64,000 bases of DNA from NCBI GenBank assembly GCA_947579665.1, contig OX388343.1, positions 103,545,657-103,609,656 of the forward strand, given 5' to 3'. A program made the position numbers and the translations under genes. Of the stretch, positions 38,601 through 51,386 are shown one piece after another (within the stretch, counting starts at the first letter, position 1; each line of letters begins with the position of its first letter). The notes below the pieces were generated by a model. The model made no database searches. It had not been told where the DNA came from and was given only the letters and a program-made list of their open reading frames with translations. The stretch is from Sympetrum striolatum. Lineage: Eukaryota; Arthropoda; Insecta; Odonata; Libellulidae.

Positions 38601-38859
38601 CTCGAATTAAACAATCAACGTCGGGTGTGTGTATGAATGCCATAAGTGATGATGTTTATAAATAAAACATAAAATTAATACATTTTAAATGCACTATCTC
38701 ATTTATAAGGAACGAAAGATCGATAAGATGACTCGTTAGATATAATTTAACAATTGCTTTTCGCGGTATTTGTACTTCTGTTGGTCTTAAGTAATCACCA
38801 ACTAAAAAAGACATATTAGTAAACATCCAGTCGATAATTAATTTATTTAAATATCTGAA
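35621..38859. other. AT-rich non-coding stretch
   Basis: No supported gene. At 36572-36600 GTTCAAAGTTTTGGCCGCAG then GGCCAAC may be a degraded copy of the GGCCAAAACCGGTC motif repeat (minus strand). At 37330 CCTGAAGATCAG then CGGCCTAAAGG may be another. Both are too diverged to call separately. Confidence 0.5.
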
Positions 38860-39310
38860 TCAAGTATCTAGTAAGAGCGTGTGGACGGCCATTTTATCAA
38901 CTTGACGAGCAGTGCGGCGGTGGAAGTATAAACAGCGGCTCAAAGAAAGGGAGGAATCACATGTTGAGGTTATAGCGCAAAAAGGATTTATGGGAGACGT
39001 CTGCAGATGAGGGTCGGGTGCACGAGGAGAAACAAAGACTGTTTGGAGGAGGGAAGTCTTAAGATGAAAGGGTCGTGAGACGGAAGAGGAAGCGGGATGA
39101 GCGGGAAAAGGGCTTTTGGATGCGTTTGTATTTCGGTGCCAATGAGACGGGACCACAGGGCGGATGCTGACAGTAGAGAGAGAAAAAGGGCCTTTTGTGG
39201 TTTGGGAAGAATGGTGGGAGAGAGGAAGAAGTGCTATTAAAAAAATTCGCTCGGCGATGCTCCTTCGAGGATAAAAGGAAAAAAAGGAGTCGCTCAGGGA
39301 CACCTGTTCC
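38860..39310. other. purine-rich, GC-richer block
   Basis: The plus strand is GA-rich. The minus strand is open for 147 codons (39303 to 38860), but the translation is Ser/Pro/His/Arg-rich without domains, which is what a pyrimidine-rich strand gives by composition. There is no splice consensus that would make an exon. I do not call a gene, though an unrecognised low-complexity protein cannot be excluded. Confidence 0.35.
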
Positions 39311-41090
39311 CTCCTCTACCTTTTAAAGAAACATTCAAATGAACGGAGGCGTTCGATCGAAGGTGAGATGCTTTGCACTCGACTTCTGGTAATTAAGCGA
39401 GCTATTTGTCGATGGAAATTAAGTTGTGCTATCGTGAAATTTACTTTCTGCCGTTAAATGCGATTTTGTAAATGTTTCTCATGCAGTTCGGATGTACATC
39501 AGGTGAATTTGATGTTATCTAACGGCGGTTTACGCGAGAGCGTAAAATTGCTGGATTTTGTAAATAGAAGGTAATCGGTATGACGTCGCAAGCCTAAGCA
39601 TACAGCTACGGAATATTTATGGAGGAGCAATCCTTCTAACAAACTTTCAACTAACGGAGATTTCCTCTGTTGGTTTTCTTCGGATACATTTCATTAACAC
39701 GGATTCGCCTCTTTAATGCATCGGTGTAATTGTGTTAGTTCTTACATTCTTAAAACAAATGCTGTCAGTAATTCTTATCTACAATTAAAATAGTATTATT
39801 GCCGTTTTCATTTGTCCTCTATATTTCGTGAGGTCGCATTTCAGGTGATGATTTTGACCTGATAAAAGTGCCTTCGGAACGAATCCTATCGTAAACAGAG
39901 GTATTAACATACATCGATTATTAATTCATACTGATTTACTGCGTATGTTTTCTTATATATTCCTTAGTCTATGCTAAGTGATATATCAGTCAAATTACAG
40001 TACTTGGTTCTATGAGCACTCATTTTTCGCTGACATAGATGTGTCGATTGCAAATAATCCTCATTGACAGTGCTCAGAGACATGCAAACAGTGGTTTCCT
40101 TGGTATAAAATAGTTAATTTTTATACAATTATTGTAATAGTTGTTATTTTTACTCAAATAATTTATTACGTTGCGTTAAATATCAAAAATATTATAGTAC
40201 ATATGGTTGGATTTGATTTAATTAAAAAAATATTTGGCGAAAGTATTAGATTTTTTGTTTTAATAGAAATAATTTACTGTGAAGAAAATCGATTTTTTAC
40301 AGGCTCGGGATGACAGTGTTTTTTCTTCATTCTGCAAGGACGAAAAACTGCTGAATCATTAACTATATTTATCAAATGAGTGAGCACTGATTTGAAATTT
40401 TTGCGCCCCACTTTAAACGAATTATAGTGAATTATGATGATTAGTAGCTACAAGAAAATTATATTTTAAACGTATATATTTTTTTTTGGAAAATTTCAAT
40501 ATTAAATTTCAATTGATATAGGAAGTGAAAGTATTCCATTTTAAAATTCCGTAGGCTGTCTCTATCGTTTGTTTTCTAAGAACATTCACGTGGCTTTAAA
40601 ATAAAAACATAGAAGATGTCGATGTGATTTATCTCTGTCTAACATGAATTTCATTAAATTTGAATTGTGTAACCATATTATTCATTCCAATAAGAAATAG
40701 CGCAGTAAATTAAAACCGACTCATTACAAATCAGCTTTTATAAACTTGGAATGAAAATTTAGCTTTGTATTTCACCCAGTTTCAACCAACAACGAGAGCA
40801 AGTTTAAAAAATATTTTTAATTTCATGGAAACGAGTAAAAACAAGGATTGATGGCTTGATTTTAATTTTTGGGAAGCAATCCCGATTCCTCAATTACGTT
40901 TATGATCTTCGAAAATATTTTGATTATTCTGAAAAGCGGATTATTAGGAGGGTACAATTGTGTTCTTAGTTCAAGGTACGTTTGGGTCATAACATTAGAA
41001 ACATATCAGTACATTTTATTTCGGATTAAATTAAAACCCTCAACGAAAATTTGTTCGACAATCAACAACTCTAACGATAAAATTTGGCTC
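39311..41090. other. AT-rich non-coding stretch
   Basis: Nothing recognised on either strand. Confidence 0.6.
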
Positions 41091-41730
41091 TTAGACATTA
41101 GCAGGGAAACTAAGTTCCCTCGTGGCAAACCTTATATTGCTCCATGTCGACCGGGATGTCCCTCCCATTCTCTGCAGTCGTCCAAATAACCATGAAAACG
41201 CCGCAGGCAAAGAGAATGCTGCGTGGATAGACGCACCCAGCGGTGGCTGCAGTCTAACAAAATAGGGGCTCACCCTCGCACTGGGTCACGGGTCAACAGA
41301 GGTCATCAGAGGGGGATCTATCTCCACGCCCCCTCCGAGGCCCCGCAGTAATCGAACCCGGTTCCTTTCGGGGGACGTCCGCGAAATCAAGATGGGCGGT
41401 GGGCGGACTTTCTTTGAAGGGTTGTATGGGTGGGGGAAAGGGTTGTTGGGAAAGGGAATGTGGAATGGGTGGATGAAAATGGGAGGGGAGAGAACACTAC
41501 GGGGGGTCTAATGGGGCAGCGCTAGAAATGGAACAATAGGAGGACTTGGATAACAATGGAAAGGGATGGAGAGGTGCTCCCCGCCACTCCTAGACCACAA
41601 TCCGTGATTCATTCCGTGTTTATGGGCCTTGTGCCGCCGTTGTGCCGGATAAATGCGATTTCAAGTGGGGCGATCTCGGCCAATCCGGAGGTTGGGCGGG
41701 CAGATACAGCGAACGGATCGAAGAGTGAAT
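41091..41730. other. GC/CpG-rich non-coding block
   Basis: A sharp change to GC-rich sequence with many CpG and G runs (for example near 41281-41420 and 41640-41700). On the minus strand GGGTTCGATTACTGCGGGG (from 41360 down) resembles a tRNA T-arm/B box, but no A box or stems accompany it, so no tRNA is called. Candidate regulatory or structural block. Confidence 0.35.
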
Positions 41731-44385
41731 GACATTTTCGCAACTGAATAAAGTATTAGAAAATAAATGCTTATCTATGAATATACAACACGTGACCTTC
41801 CATCAGCACTCGTTGAGTTAAACGTTTTACAGAGAGTCTGTTCTCGATTTATATGTTATGAGGTTGGTGTGCGTGATTTCTGTAAATTATTTGTATCTAA
41901 TTGACATGCACTGATAGATTCTCAACTGATATTGGTGAACTCTGTCTAGCCCAAAGTGCTGACTGAATTAACAATTCCGCATGCGTCAGGACTTTCGGCA
42001 GCCGTTGTAGTAAACAGTATCTTTTCCGTGGGTAATCCTTCCTTTTATGTTCATTAGAACTTAGCATTATTACGATATAGATTAAAATTATTTGTTAGCG
42101 TTAGCTAAAGCTCTGATTCCTTATTATTTTGTGAATATTACATAAAAAAATCTAATCTTGCCCTAATACCAAAAGCAACATATTGACTCCGGCATCTTTA
42201 TTTTCAAATATTATTTGAAATTTTTAACAAAGATTCTAAATGAATCTGCGTTAGCAACTCAACTGACTCCATAATTAGTATCATATGTCAGCAATATGTC
42301 AGCCAATAATCTTACTACCAACGCTTTAACAGATATTAAACGAATGATTTATCAACTATATGGTAACTCTTTTTTGGAAATATGATAAATAAAACGGAAG
42401 CCAATATAGAAGCTTTTATGAATAACTGTCATTGAGTTTATTTAAGCTTAAGAATTACTTTAATTGCATATTTATTCTATTTTGAACTTATGTGCTTACA
42501 TCTAGAAGAAAATGTTTATGGCCTAGGAAAATGGAATTTTATTCTTGGTGATTCTGAATTTAGTGATAAGTTCCACAAACCCTATTAAGCAACCGGTGTT
42601 TGGAATTAATAGTTTCAAATTATTCAGAGGGAATTTAAAAAGGACTTTAAGTTAGAAGAGGTTTGATAATGAAAATATTATATCGTATCAATGGATGTTG
42701 TATGAAATAATGCTACACGTAGGTACATATAGAAATTGCTCTATTGAAATGAAATATTAATGTATGAAACAGAGTTAGCTCGATGCCTTGACGATTTGTT
42801 TTAGTTGGCTATATTTGATCCCCTCTTAACCAAGATTTTACTTTGCTTTGCTCAAAACAGAAATTAATATTCTTGCTTTTTTACACCTATTCGTGCTTAT
42901 TCTCTTATTTACTACCTTTGAAGTTCATTTTATAATAAACGGAAAACAGAAATTGATTTTACGATTATCAGGTGCCTCTTAAATGAAAATCCAAGGAATC
43001 ATTACTTTGTTTAGCTGACAAATTGTCGACTTTTAGCTAGAGGAATTTATCTTAAGTGAGGAATAATTTCGACCGTTTTCAAGTTAAGTTAATCAGCAGA
43101 TACAGGTAACATGCATACACACATGCAAATGTATGTGGCATCTTTAAAATCATTCGCATCAGCGCACCTTTCAAGGGGAGTGATTCAATGGAAGAGGGAT
43201 GGGGCGAAGTGAAAGGGAGTCAGTGTCTCCCACATTGTTTTCCGTGGGAAAATGACACGCTGATTGATCCCGCATTGAAATCGAGGCACAGAGATGGGGC
43301 ATCACGTTTGACGAATTAATTATTCTTTGAATGTCTCTTTTTTGCGATCCGCTATGCGTCGCTCTTTTACGTGAGTGATAGACGGAGGGCGTGGAAGAGA
43401 TCGGCGGCCCGTGAAATGGAACAAGTTGGCGCTAATTTAACTCTGTGATGTTACGACTCCTCTAGTGATGCGAAATTAGGAAAAGGGTTCTTTTGAATTC
43501 TTATCTTTGATAAACATTCTATGAGGATATGGTGAACGGAAAATCCGCTCTCAATTTAAAACTATTTCGAAGGATTTGATACGATTGCATTTAAAACAAT
43601 GTCTCCTTTTGATAAAATAACACCGGTATATTTTCAATATTTCAAGATGCTCTTTCTTTTATATCATTAAAGCAGTGGCTGGTGATTTTCGCGCGATCCC
43701 ACGGATCCCCAGACAACCGTTTCTCAAATCGAGGCTCTAAACTTCTCGTGTCCACGTTCAAACCATATGCAGTCACGCTCATTTTTTTCGTCACACATCG
43801 GAAAGAAAAACAGGTATCAACTTGATGACATCTGACAAATATGTCATGACATTTTAAAATTTTTTTCAAGGTTTTCTCAAAAAATTACCAATTTTCTCCT
43901 TAGGCCAGTGATTTAAAGACTGTCCATTAAAAATTGAAGACCGTAATTTTTGCATTACTGGCTTAATTGCAATCCCTTGTAATTTACCAATGAATTTCAG
44001 TATTGATAAATTCCTGCAAGGATACGGAATAACGGTATCATCTTTAATATTTCTCGATTTCTGCACAAAGAATGAACTTTTTGAGAGCGACTTTTCGCAA
44101 TTGAAACGAGACAGGTATAACTTTCATATGTCCATGGTCAAGAAATCAGTACCGTGGGAAACTTTTCTGTTTGTAATAATTTACAATGCAATCGAATAGA
44201 GAGTATAAATCACACACTCAGAGAGGATAGCACTCCCCAGGCCTTATCGAAAAAACGATGCCATTGAAATAACGTTAACCAAAAATCTGACCAATGGCAT
44301 TATCTTTTTGATCCCTTCACCTCTCCTCGCCCTTCCTATAAAATGTTAATGAAATGTATATAAGTTATGTTATGTTCTTTTAATT
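41731..44385. other. AT-rich non-coding stretch
   Basis: No supported gene. Two consecutive minus-strand open frames (44066-43866 and 43869-43642) abut each other but show no recognisable domain. A GC-richer patch lies at 43170-43430. Confidence 0.5.
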
Positions 44386-44475
44386 ACCTGAAGATGGCAA
44401 TTCAGCCAAAACCGGTCATTTTAGTTTTTTAATTTATCTTGTGGAAGTTAAAGAGTTTGTCTTTACCTTAAATTT
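44386..44475 (+). repeat. motif-bearing inverted-repeat family member
   Basis: TACCTGAAGATGGC is followed by CAGCCAAAACCGGTC, then AATTTATCTTGTGGAAGT. The last block is nearly identical to the right arm at 16262-16277. The left arm is not clearly preserved, so only the right half is delimited. It is the same family as 12944, 16172 and 21820. Confidence 0.65.
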
Positions 44476-46506
44476 TATATTCCATAAACGTGTGCTGATA
44501 ATTTAATAGAATATAAAAATTACAAGTAATACTCGTAGATACTCGTATCTATATTTATTGTCATTGTATTGATTTCTTTTTTTATTCTAACTTATGTTAT
44601 ACAGTATGATAGTGGATAGGTAGGCTAATGCCAAGGCACAGAAAAGTGCATTGTAGTTTCGCTAATCTGACAATTCATTGCATAAGTAGTAATTTATAGG
44701 ATTCAGATGTGTTCAGGAGGTTGTAAACAATTAGCGCTCAATATTTTGCGGCGTTATTTAATTTATGTATGAGTTGTTATAGAAAGGATATTTTCATCTG
44801 CAATAATGATCTATATCTGTGTTTCTGAAATTTATATTTTAATAACTGCCAATAGTTTACTGTCGATTAACTCTCTATCAACAGAAATAGATTTCCAGAG
44901 AAATACGCTAATTAACTTGAATATTTTCTTCTGTGCGACCTAAAATGAAATACTTGGACAACTTTTGTTTTTAAGAATTACTTAAAATTTACGGTATTTC
45001 AACAGCATGAAATTAAGGTTGGATTAAGGTTGGATAAATGCCACGCGATGAGAAATGTAAATACTGGGTACAAAATGTCAGCGTTTTACAAGTATTCACT
45101 CACCAAAATCGAGAATCGTTTTGATTAGTATGTGTATTTGAAGTACTACTATAAGTCAGTAAAAATATTTGTTTTCTAATGATGTTACAGTTTTCTGCAA
45201 TGGGGATGCTGCAGATTTATGATTTTTATCTATTATTTGATTCCCAAGGGACAGGGAAAAAAATATTTTCAAGAAATTCTAATTACAAGTGTTAGCTCCC
45301 TTGAGCTTCTGTGCGTAAAAAAGTGAAATTATACGCAAATAATTACATATAAAACCACTTTTCATTTGTGGTGATATTAATTAATTTTCACTCTGTCAGA
45401 TAAGTGCACTCGAAATGTAATTTATGTTAATTAATGCTCACGGCAAGTGCACTCATTCATATTGATATCCATTAATGAGATTCCGTCGATTTTATTTGGA
45501 ATTCGTATGCATAATGGAGCGGTGTACACTTAAAAATATTTCATGTGGTGAATGCGGTCAGAAATATTTTATTTACCGCTTCATCAATTTCAATAAGTGG
45601 AATCTTTGTTTGTGGAATCGCCGGGGATCGGTCCTTGAAGTGGTCGGAATGGCGATTTGCCGAGCCTATTAAGACTTAATGCAAATGATTCCTTCTCCCC
45701 TCGTGCGATCCAACTGGGAAAAATTAAGTTCTCAAATTTATTCATCTCTGCGGAATAGGAAAACATACAAGCTGATTGAGTATATTCATATTATAAATGA
45801 AAAACACAATTCATTATTTGAGTGTATCCTTTCTCAATTTTAATAGATTTATCTTACCAAATGTCATCGTCGTATTTATTCTTAACCGAAACGAAAGCAG
45901 AGATTTTTTCGTGGTTGAAGTTGTGCTCCAAAGTTCCCTGTGTAGTATTTTTTATCATCCTTAAGCCATAAGTAGAATAAAATTGTCCCTTCCAGCAGTC
46001 AATTTACAAAATGTAGAGCTGCCGCTTTATGTTATGATCATCATCATCATGAATGAATGTTCGTTTAAAATGATGATAATGGATCATTTCTTGAGCCTCC
46101 AAAGCTACTTCTATTTACATATCATAATGAATGATCATCATGTAGTGAATGTAGCTAGTTTACGCATTTTTTACAGTTTAATCAGAAAAAGGTAATACGG
46201 AAATTATATTTAAAATTATACCGAAAGTATTGTATCGAAGATTTTTTGGCGTCTTACGGCAAAGGTTTGTGAAAATATTTTAAAATATCTCGTCATGTCA
46301 GAGGATGGTTTACTCGCCGATATATGTCTTAACATTTATGTCTTGCGGATAGTAAATAAAGCTTATTTTTACCTTCTCTGCTAACCCCTCCACCGTTACT
46401 GTAAGCACTCGTCTGTTCTAGTTGTAGTCAATTAAAATTAATTGCTATCTGATCCAGTGTGAGATAGGAAAAGCCAATCGGGTGGCAATGATGACCCCTT
46501 TCTCAG
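44476..46506. other. AT-rich non-coding stretch
   Basis: No supported gene. Two 11-mers (TTAAGGTTGGA) sit in tandem near 45015-45036. Short frames at 45475-45672 and 45983-46195 have no features. Confidence 0.5.
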
Positions 46507-46546
46507 GCCCCAGCCATATATGGATTATTGTGCCTCTCATTCTCCT
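46507..46546 (+). CDS. candidate 40-bp coding exon
   Basis: A pyrimidine-rich acceptor, GACCCCTTTCTCAG, ends at 46506, and GTAAAGT follows 46546 as a donor. Taking the first G as the third base of a codon, the frame reads PQPYMDYCASHSP and ends on a codon boundary. That is the phase in which the stronger candidate exon at 47513 begins. Length and phase are compatible, but so short a segment could match splice consensus by chance. No family is recognised. Confidence 0.25.
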
Positions 46547-47512
46547 GTAAAGTATGATATTTATGAAGCCTAGCAACCGTCAGACCAAGATAAATGATTT
46601 TAATCGACTACGGTACGTACTTTAAAAATTCAAATAAAAAATATTCAAAATAAACATTTAAAATATAGATAATCTGTTATTATTATTTAACTTTTTTCTC
46701 TGATGCTTAGTTTTCTTTTACATAAAGATTGACAGATTTTTGTGTTTATATGGTATCCTAAAAGAGTTGGAGTCTATCACTTCACGCGATAGCATAAATA
46801 AAATAATGGTTAAAACGAAACCTTTCTAATAGAGTTAAATCTCAAGTAATATTCCAAACAGTTCCTCATTTTCAAGATTTATCGATTTATAATTTATATA
46901 TTTATATTCAAAATGTTAATATGCTATATAACACAAAAGTGAGTCATTTCCTGTTTATTTATGAGCGAGCAACTATCTTTTTATTCATTTCTGTATTTAT
47001 AACCATAACCTTTGTAGTTTACTACATTTTTTCTTCGTTGAAAATAGAATTCAAAAAAATAATATAAGAATATAATAATTGTAATTTGTTTGAGAATTTT
47101 CTTTTATTATCAAATGGCATGAGTGTTTAATCAGAATTTCCGTTATGCAGAATGTTCTCCTCTAAAATAAAGACTAAACCAATTTTCAAGAATTTATGAA
47201 GCTATTAAATTCTCATCAGTTGATTTGACCAAAAATGTGGGTAAAATTCTTTTTTTCTTTTCTACCAAATACAAGGACCACTTTTTCGGAATTAAAAGAA
47301 CTATTTTATAAATAGACTAGGTTAATTGTCTTCTTCTCGTACTTTAGTATTTGCTTTTTTTGGGAATTGAACCGTCGTTGAAAATTTAAATTATATTGCT
47401 TTCATTTTTCATGTCCGTAAAGTATTCGAATTGTGAGGTCCCTCTTATTTTATTACAAGCCCATGTTAGAGGTTAATTTAACCCCGCTGTCGCATTGACT
47501 TTCTCAATTCAG

Positions 47513-47654
47513 CAGATCCTGACTGCGACACCTAGTGAGAGCCCACGTGACGCCCGGACGGAGCAATCGACTCTCAGCGATCTCTTAAGCCGATTTCACG
47601 GGGATTCCAAGGCTGGATGGAGGAGCTTGGGATCAGAATTGGATCAGATCACAG
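47513..47654 (+). CDS. candidate 142-bp coding exon, product unknown
   Basis: GACTTTCTCAATTCAG, a good acceptor, ends at 47512, and CACAG|GTAATC makes a donor at 47654/47655. Of the three plus frames only one is open, and it is open throughout. It gives 47 codons plus one base, with a balanced, soluble composition: TPSESPRDARTEQSTLSDLL, then SRFHGDSKAGWRSLGSELDQ. The segment is a sharp GC-rich island in AT-rich DNA, as expected of an exon in a large intron. The exit phase (one base over) suits the acceptor at 48242. I do not recognise the protein. Ser/Thr-rich, low-hydrophobicity sequence suggests a linker or disordered part of a larger protein. It is the best host-gene candidate in the window. 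Confidence 0.5.
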
Positions 47655-48242
47655 GTAATCCTTGATTTTTCGCTTAATTATGGAGTAATCTTTAATATTG
47701 TATCTTCCTAAGAATGAATCATATCTGAAAAAAATATTTGACAAATCGGTGAATGGCTTCTGTTTTGTCATTCCTAGAAAACAATGGAAATACTGCGCCG
47801 CAAACATTAGCCCAGGTTCCAATGTGAAGATAGTTTTCGGGTTTTAGTTTCCAGCTATATGACTCACTATCCGCAGACTATCGATATCTTGTTGACGTAT
47901 CGTGGTGTTATACATTGTTCAGGTTCATCATTTTCAGGTGATTGCATATTTCATTAAATTCGATGAGTATAGGTCATGAATCCGGAGAATTTCTTTTTGG
48001 TCTTGAAACAAATTAAATAATCATATTTCTCAAATTAAACACCTTCGCTTAAAAAAATATTAGAATACGTTTCATGTATAACAAGAAGAAACTGATCTTC
48101 ATTTATTATTAGAAATCGGAAAGCAGTGATACCAAGCCCAGTGATAAAGCTCAAAATAAGTTGTTGCTTAAAGAAATCAAAAGATTAGAGGCTATGAAAA
48201 ATTAGCTCTCTGGGTGATTTAATGAGAATGTTGGGTTTATAG

Positions 48243-48293
48243 AGGCAGCTTTGCCCTATAAACGAGCCCTTGCTATACGAAACTCCATCACAG
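48243..48293 (+). CDS. candidate 51-bp exon, phase-compatible with 47513-47654
   Basis: An acceptor-like GGGTTTATAG ends at 48242 (weak pyrimidine tract), and CACAG|GTAAAA forms a donor at 48293/48294. Joining the one leftover base of the previous candidate gives an open frame: E, then AALPYKRALAIRNSIT, then one base over. The length is a multiple of three, so the segment could be included or skipped without changing frame, like an alternative micro-exon. Other frames contain a stop or lose phase. A further acceptor, ACATCACCCCTTTCAG, ends at 48777 and stays open for about 17 codons in the matching phase before TAA. Support is consistency only. Confidence 0.3.
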
Positions 48294-51083
48294 GTAAAAT
48301 AAATGCACTGTAAAATTATAGATAAATTATATGTTAATATATAATATATATTTTATTGTCAATGGAAATAATTTGAATAAAAGTGCCAAAGATCATGTAA
48401 AGGCAATCATTATAACCAAAATCAACATGTGAAAGTATTATTTGCACATATTTCTCCTTATGATGTAAATTTAACAATTAGCTTATTTTTTATTACTTTA
48501 CAAATTAATTGGACGTTAAAGGCAGCTACACTTTCATATGTTTAATATTTTTCGAGATCTAAACAATCAGGTCCATTCTTGATATTATAACGTAATGAAC
48601 AAATTGTTTTGTGTTCGATGATGATGAGTGGAATTTCCACATAAATTATTGCATTTCTGCTCCTACAAGCAAAATAATCTTGCAAATAATCATTTTTAAA
48701 TTCTGGCTTATCGAAATAAATGCGAAAATGTGTTTCTATTTCGAAATGACGAATAACTGCAACATCACCCCTTTCAGAGGGGGTATGTTCGAGGGCATTC
48801 GCAGTAGGACGTCGATTGCCATTAAAATAATTGCATCACGTCTCTAGCAAGTGAAATTAGGCACACGTGTCACGCTCTTCTTTCTCTCATTAAAAGAGTA
48901 ATTATTCTATTGAAGCAAATATTACACAAGGGGTAAACATCCATTAAATTCTTTCATGAAGAAGCATGGCTGAAAAATAATATCCCATCGTTTTATGTAC
49001 GTAACATTTAAGCAAAACTAATGGACTGAATATTATGTATTATTTCTGTTGGAAACAGTATGCATCCCAAATACATATCTTTTAATTAGTAGAATCAGCT
49101 CAAGTAGGATAAATTTCTACTATTTCCTGAACGTTTCTACCGTAAATCCTACAATCTCTTGTAATATTTAATATTAGTCTAATATAGTTATTATTGAGCT
49201 ACAATGGCTACAGTGATGAAACTGATACCCTTATTAGATTCATTACATTACTGGAGTCAAATTTTCTATATTTGTGATTATTTTGCTGGATTGTGGTTGT
49301 CTTCAAGTTACCCTACCTGTTTTTTTGATGATGATACAGATTATCAGACACGTTTACCCGCATCAAAACCGTTTATTTCGAAAGAAATTTCACTTGTATG
49401 TTGGGCAAAAATATTTTATAAGACATTCAACGAATGCGTAAAGTAAGAAATTTTCTAGTATCGTTTAGTTTTATTTTACAAAAGTTATCCTGATAAGATC
49501 CTTCTGTTCACTTTTAACCTCTATCCATGAAAGTGTAATTATGTACTATTTGTTCATTGATTCTCTCGAAACTTAATTTTTTATGCCAAATTTGGACGGT
49601 GTTTCTTAAATATCCTGAAAAATATAACGATAAGTGTGGGCTTAGTATTTCAATGACCCAAATTTAATCACCCAAATATCAGGGTGATAATTAATACGCG
49701 TTTATGAGTACCGCAATCAACCAACACCTGAATTAACAAACCTGAATCTGTATAGTTTATTATAATAACGCTTCAAACTGGTCGGTTAGATAACAATAAA
49801 TGTGCAGCTGTACTATGCGATTTTGCTATTTTATATTATTAATTAATTTTAATCTTTATACATTTGGATGCAAACAAGTAAGTGTTGAATCCTAGTCGAG
49901 TTTTATTAAAAATAAAAAGTGAAGTTGATAAGAGTATAATCTTTTCCAGTTTTTAGGTAATAGATCACCGAAATGAATCGGTTTTTACTATGAACAGTGA
50001 ATATAGTATACTTTGCTGAAAATTCGGGAGATCATTGAATTCCATGTCGTAACTAGCCGAGATAGTCGAGTGGCTGTTTATTTGCATTTAAAATTCAGGG
50101 AAGTATGCATATGTTGCATACAGGTATCGTCATTTATATGGTTATATCTCCAGCAATTGAGGGTGTCTATAGAATGAATTCAAATATTGCTCCGGAAATG
50201 ATTTAGTCCAAAGCTGTGATTCCTGTTCAGTTTTATAGTAAAAATTGAGAATAATTTCTCATTTTTGGACTAAATTGTTATTAAGTTATGCAAGATCATC
50301 CAAAAACCCAATTTTAGGAAAATATTAAATAAACAATACAAAAGCACTATTATGTCATAGGTTTATAATGATATTATCCCATAACTTAAGAATTAATTTA
50401 ATTACATGGCTTTGCTGCCATACCTCGATTTTATTCTTTTTCATAATCGCTTTAAAACGCACCCTGAATATTTTGAAGTAATATTGATTTCATAATTTTA
50501 CTTTATAAGAAATAAACTGAAACTGCATTGGTTTCATTGTATTTTTTCTAATAGCTGACCTTAGTTTCAAGAGAGATAACAAACAGTCTGTTGTTAGCAA
50601 ATTATGAATAAGGTTCTAAGCATAATTGGGAGGGTTTATAATGTACACAACGCAAATTAACTTACTTTGAAAAAAACTCTCTTTTGTTTCTCATTTATTT
50701 ATTGATTGAGAATTGCCAATTGTAATATTATGTAGATTTTCTCATGTTTGCAATCATTTTTTTATATTTTATTGTATTTTCTTATTGATTGTTGACTATA
50801 TATTCTCATCCTTAGAATGAATTTTTAGCCAGTTGTCAGATTAAAAAAATATAAATTATCATAATATCGTATTAATTGCTCGGATACGTTACAATTATTT
50901 AATTAAGAAATTGAAATTGGTGATAACATGCGGAAAGAAAATATAATTTACGCATATTCTTGCCTTCGCTGACGTGAGATATAGTGTTAAATCTATTAAT
51001 TTACATTATATCTATTTACTTAGTTTTCATCTATTTATTTAATTTGTATTCCGTCGTAAGTTTCATGCCTCCGTAGCCTAGTT
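48294..51083. other. AT-rich non-coding stretch
   Basis: No supported gene apart from the weak terminal-exon possibility at 48778. The frame at 49204-49446 is featureless. TAGTCGAGTGG at 50063-50073 matches the A box of the SINE head at 10624 but has no B box. Confidence 0.5.
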
Positions 51084-51386
51084 CAGGTGTGGAGACCTTT
51101 TTCCATCGAAAGACCGTATTCGGTCTCATTGGAAAGGCCGCATGTGAAACCATCTCTTACGTGTTTCCTACATTCCTGTATTTTAACATGGAAATTGTAT
51201 GTGAGAAAACTGATTCTGTCGCTGACTAAGCCGACGAAGAACATTTTCCGCTTAAATAGTTTAATTGCGTTTTATGGAACTTAATTAATTAAATGGGAAT
51301 ATTTTTTACAAGAACAGACTAAAATGCTGCGACGAACGCCCATTAATGGCATAATGTGGCCTAAAAGCTGTATGTTCCCCACCCCT
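51084..51386. mobile_element. 303-bp hAT-type MITE
   Basis: The left end CAGGTGTGGAGACC and the right end, CAGGGGTGGGGAAC on the minus strand counting one shared base, are imperfect terminal inverted repeats of hAT type. Flanking octamers GCCTAGTT (51076-51083) and GGCTAGTT (51387-51394) differ at one base and fit an 8-bp target duplication with central TA. An internal hairpin (GACCGTATTCGGTC) is present. The open frame inside it is not a gene. Confidence 0.75.

Noticed and set aside
38860..39303. 147-codon minus-strand open frame
   Set aside because: Ser/Pro-rich translation of a pyrimidine-rich strand, without domains or splice context; most likely compositional.
41340..41375. Minus-strand GGGTTCGATTACTGCGG resembling a tRNA T-arm
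   Set aside because: No A box, acceptor stem or anticodon arm in the expected positions.
43642..44066. Two abutting minus-strand open frames
   Set aside because: No family motif in either, no splice logic, and the join would need a frameshift.
48104..48200. Segment after TTATTATTAG translating to a lysine/glutamate-rich, coiled-coil-like tail ending in TAG
   Set aside because: Its frame does not join the candidate exon at 47513-47654 in phase, and lysine-rich open frames are common in AA-rich DNA.
50063..50073. TAGTCGAGTGG matching the A box of the SINE head at 10624
   Set aside because: No B box follows; a single 11-base match is weak.
51087..51284. 65-codon open frame
   Set aside because: Lies entirely inside the hAT MITE and has no domain.
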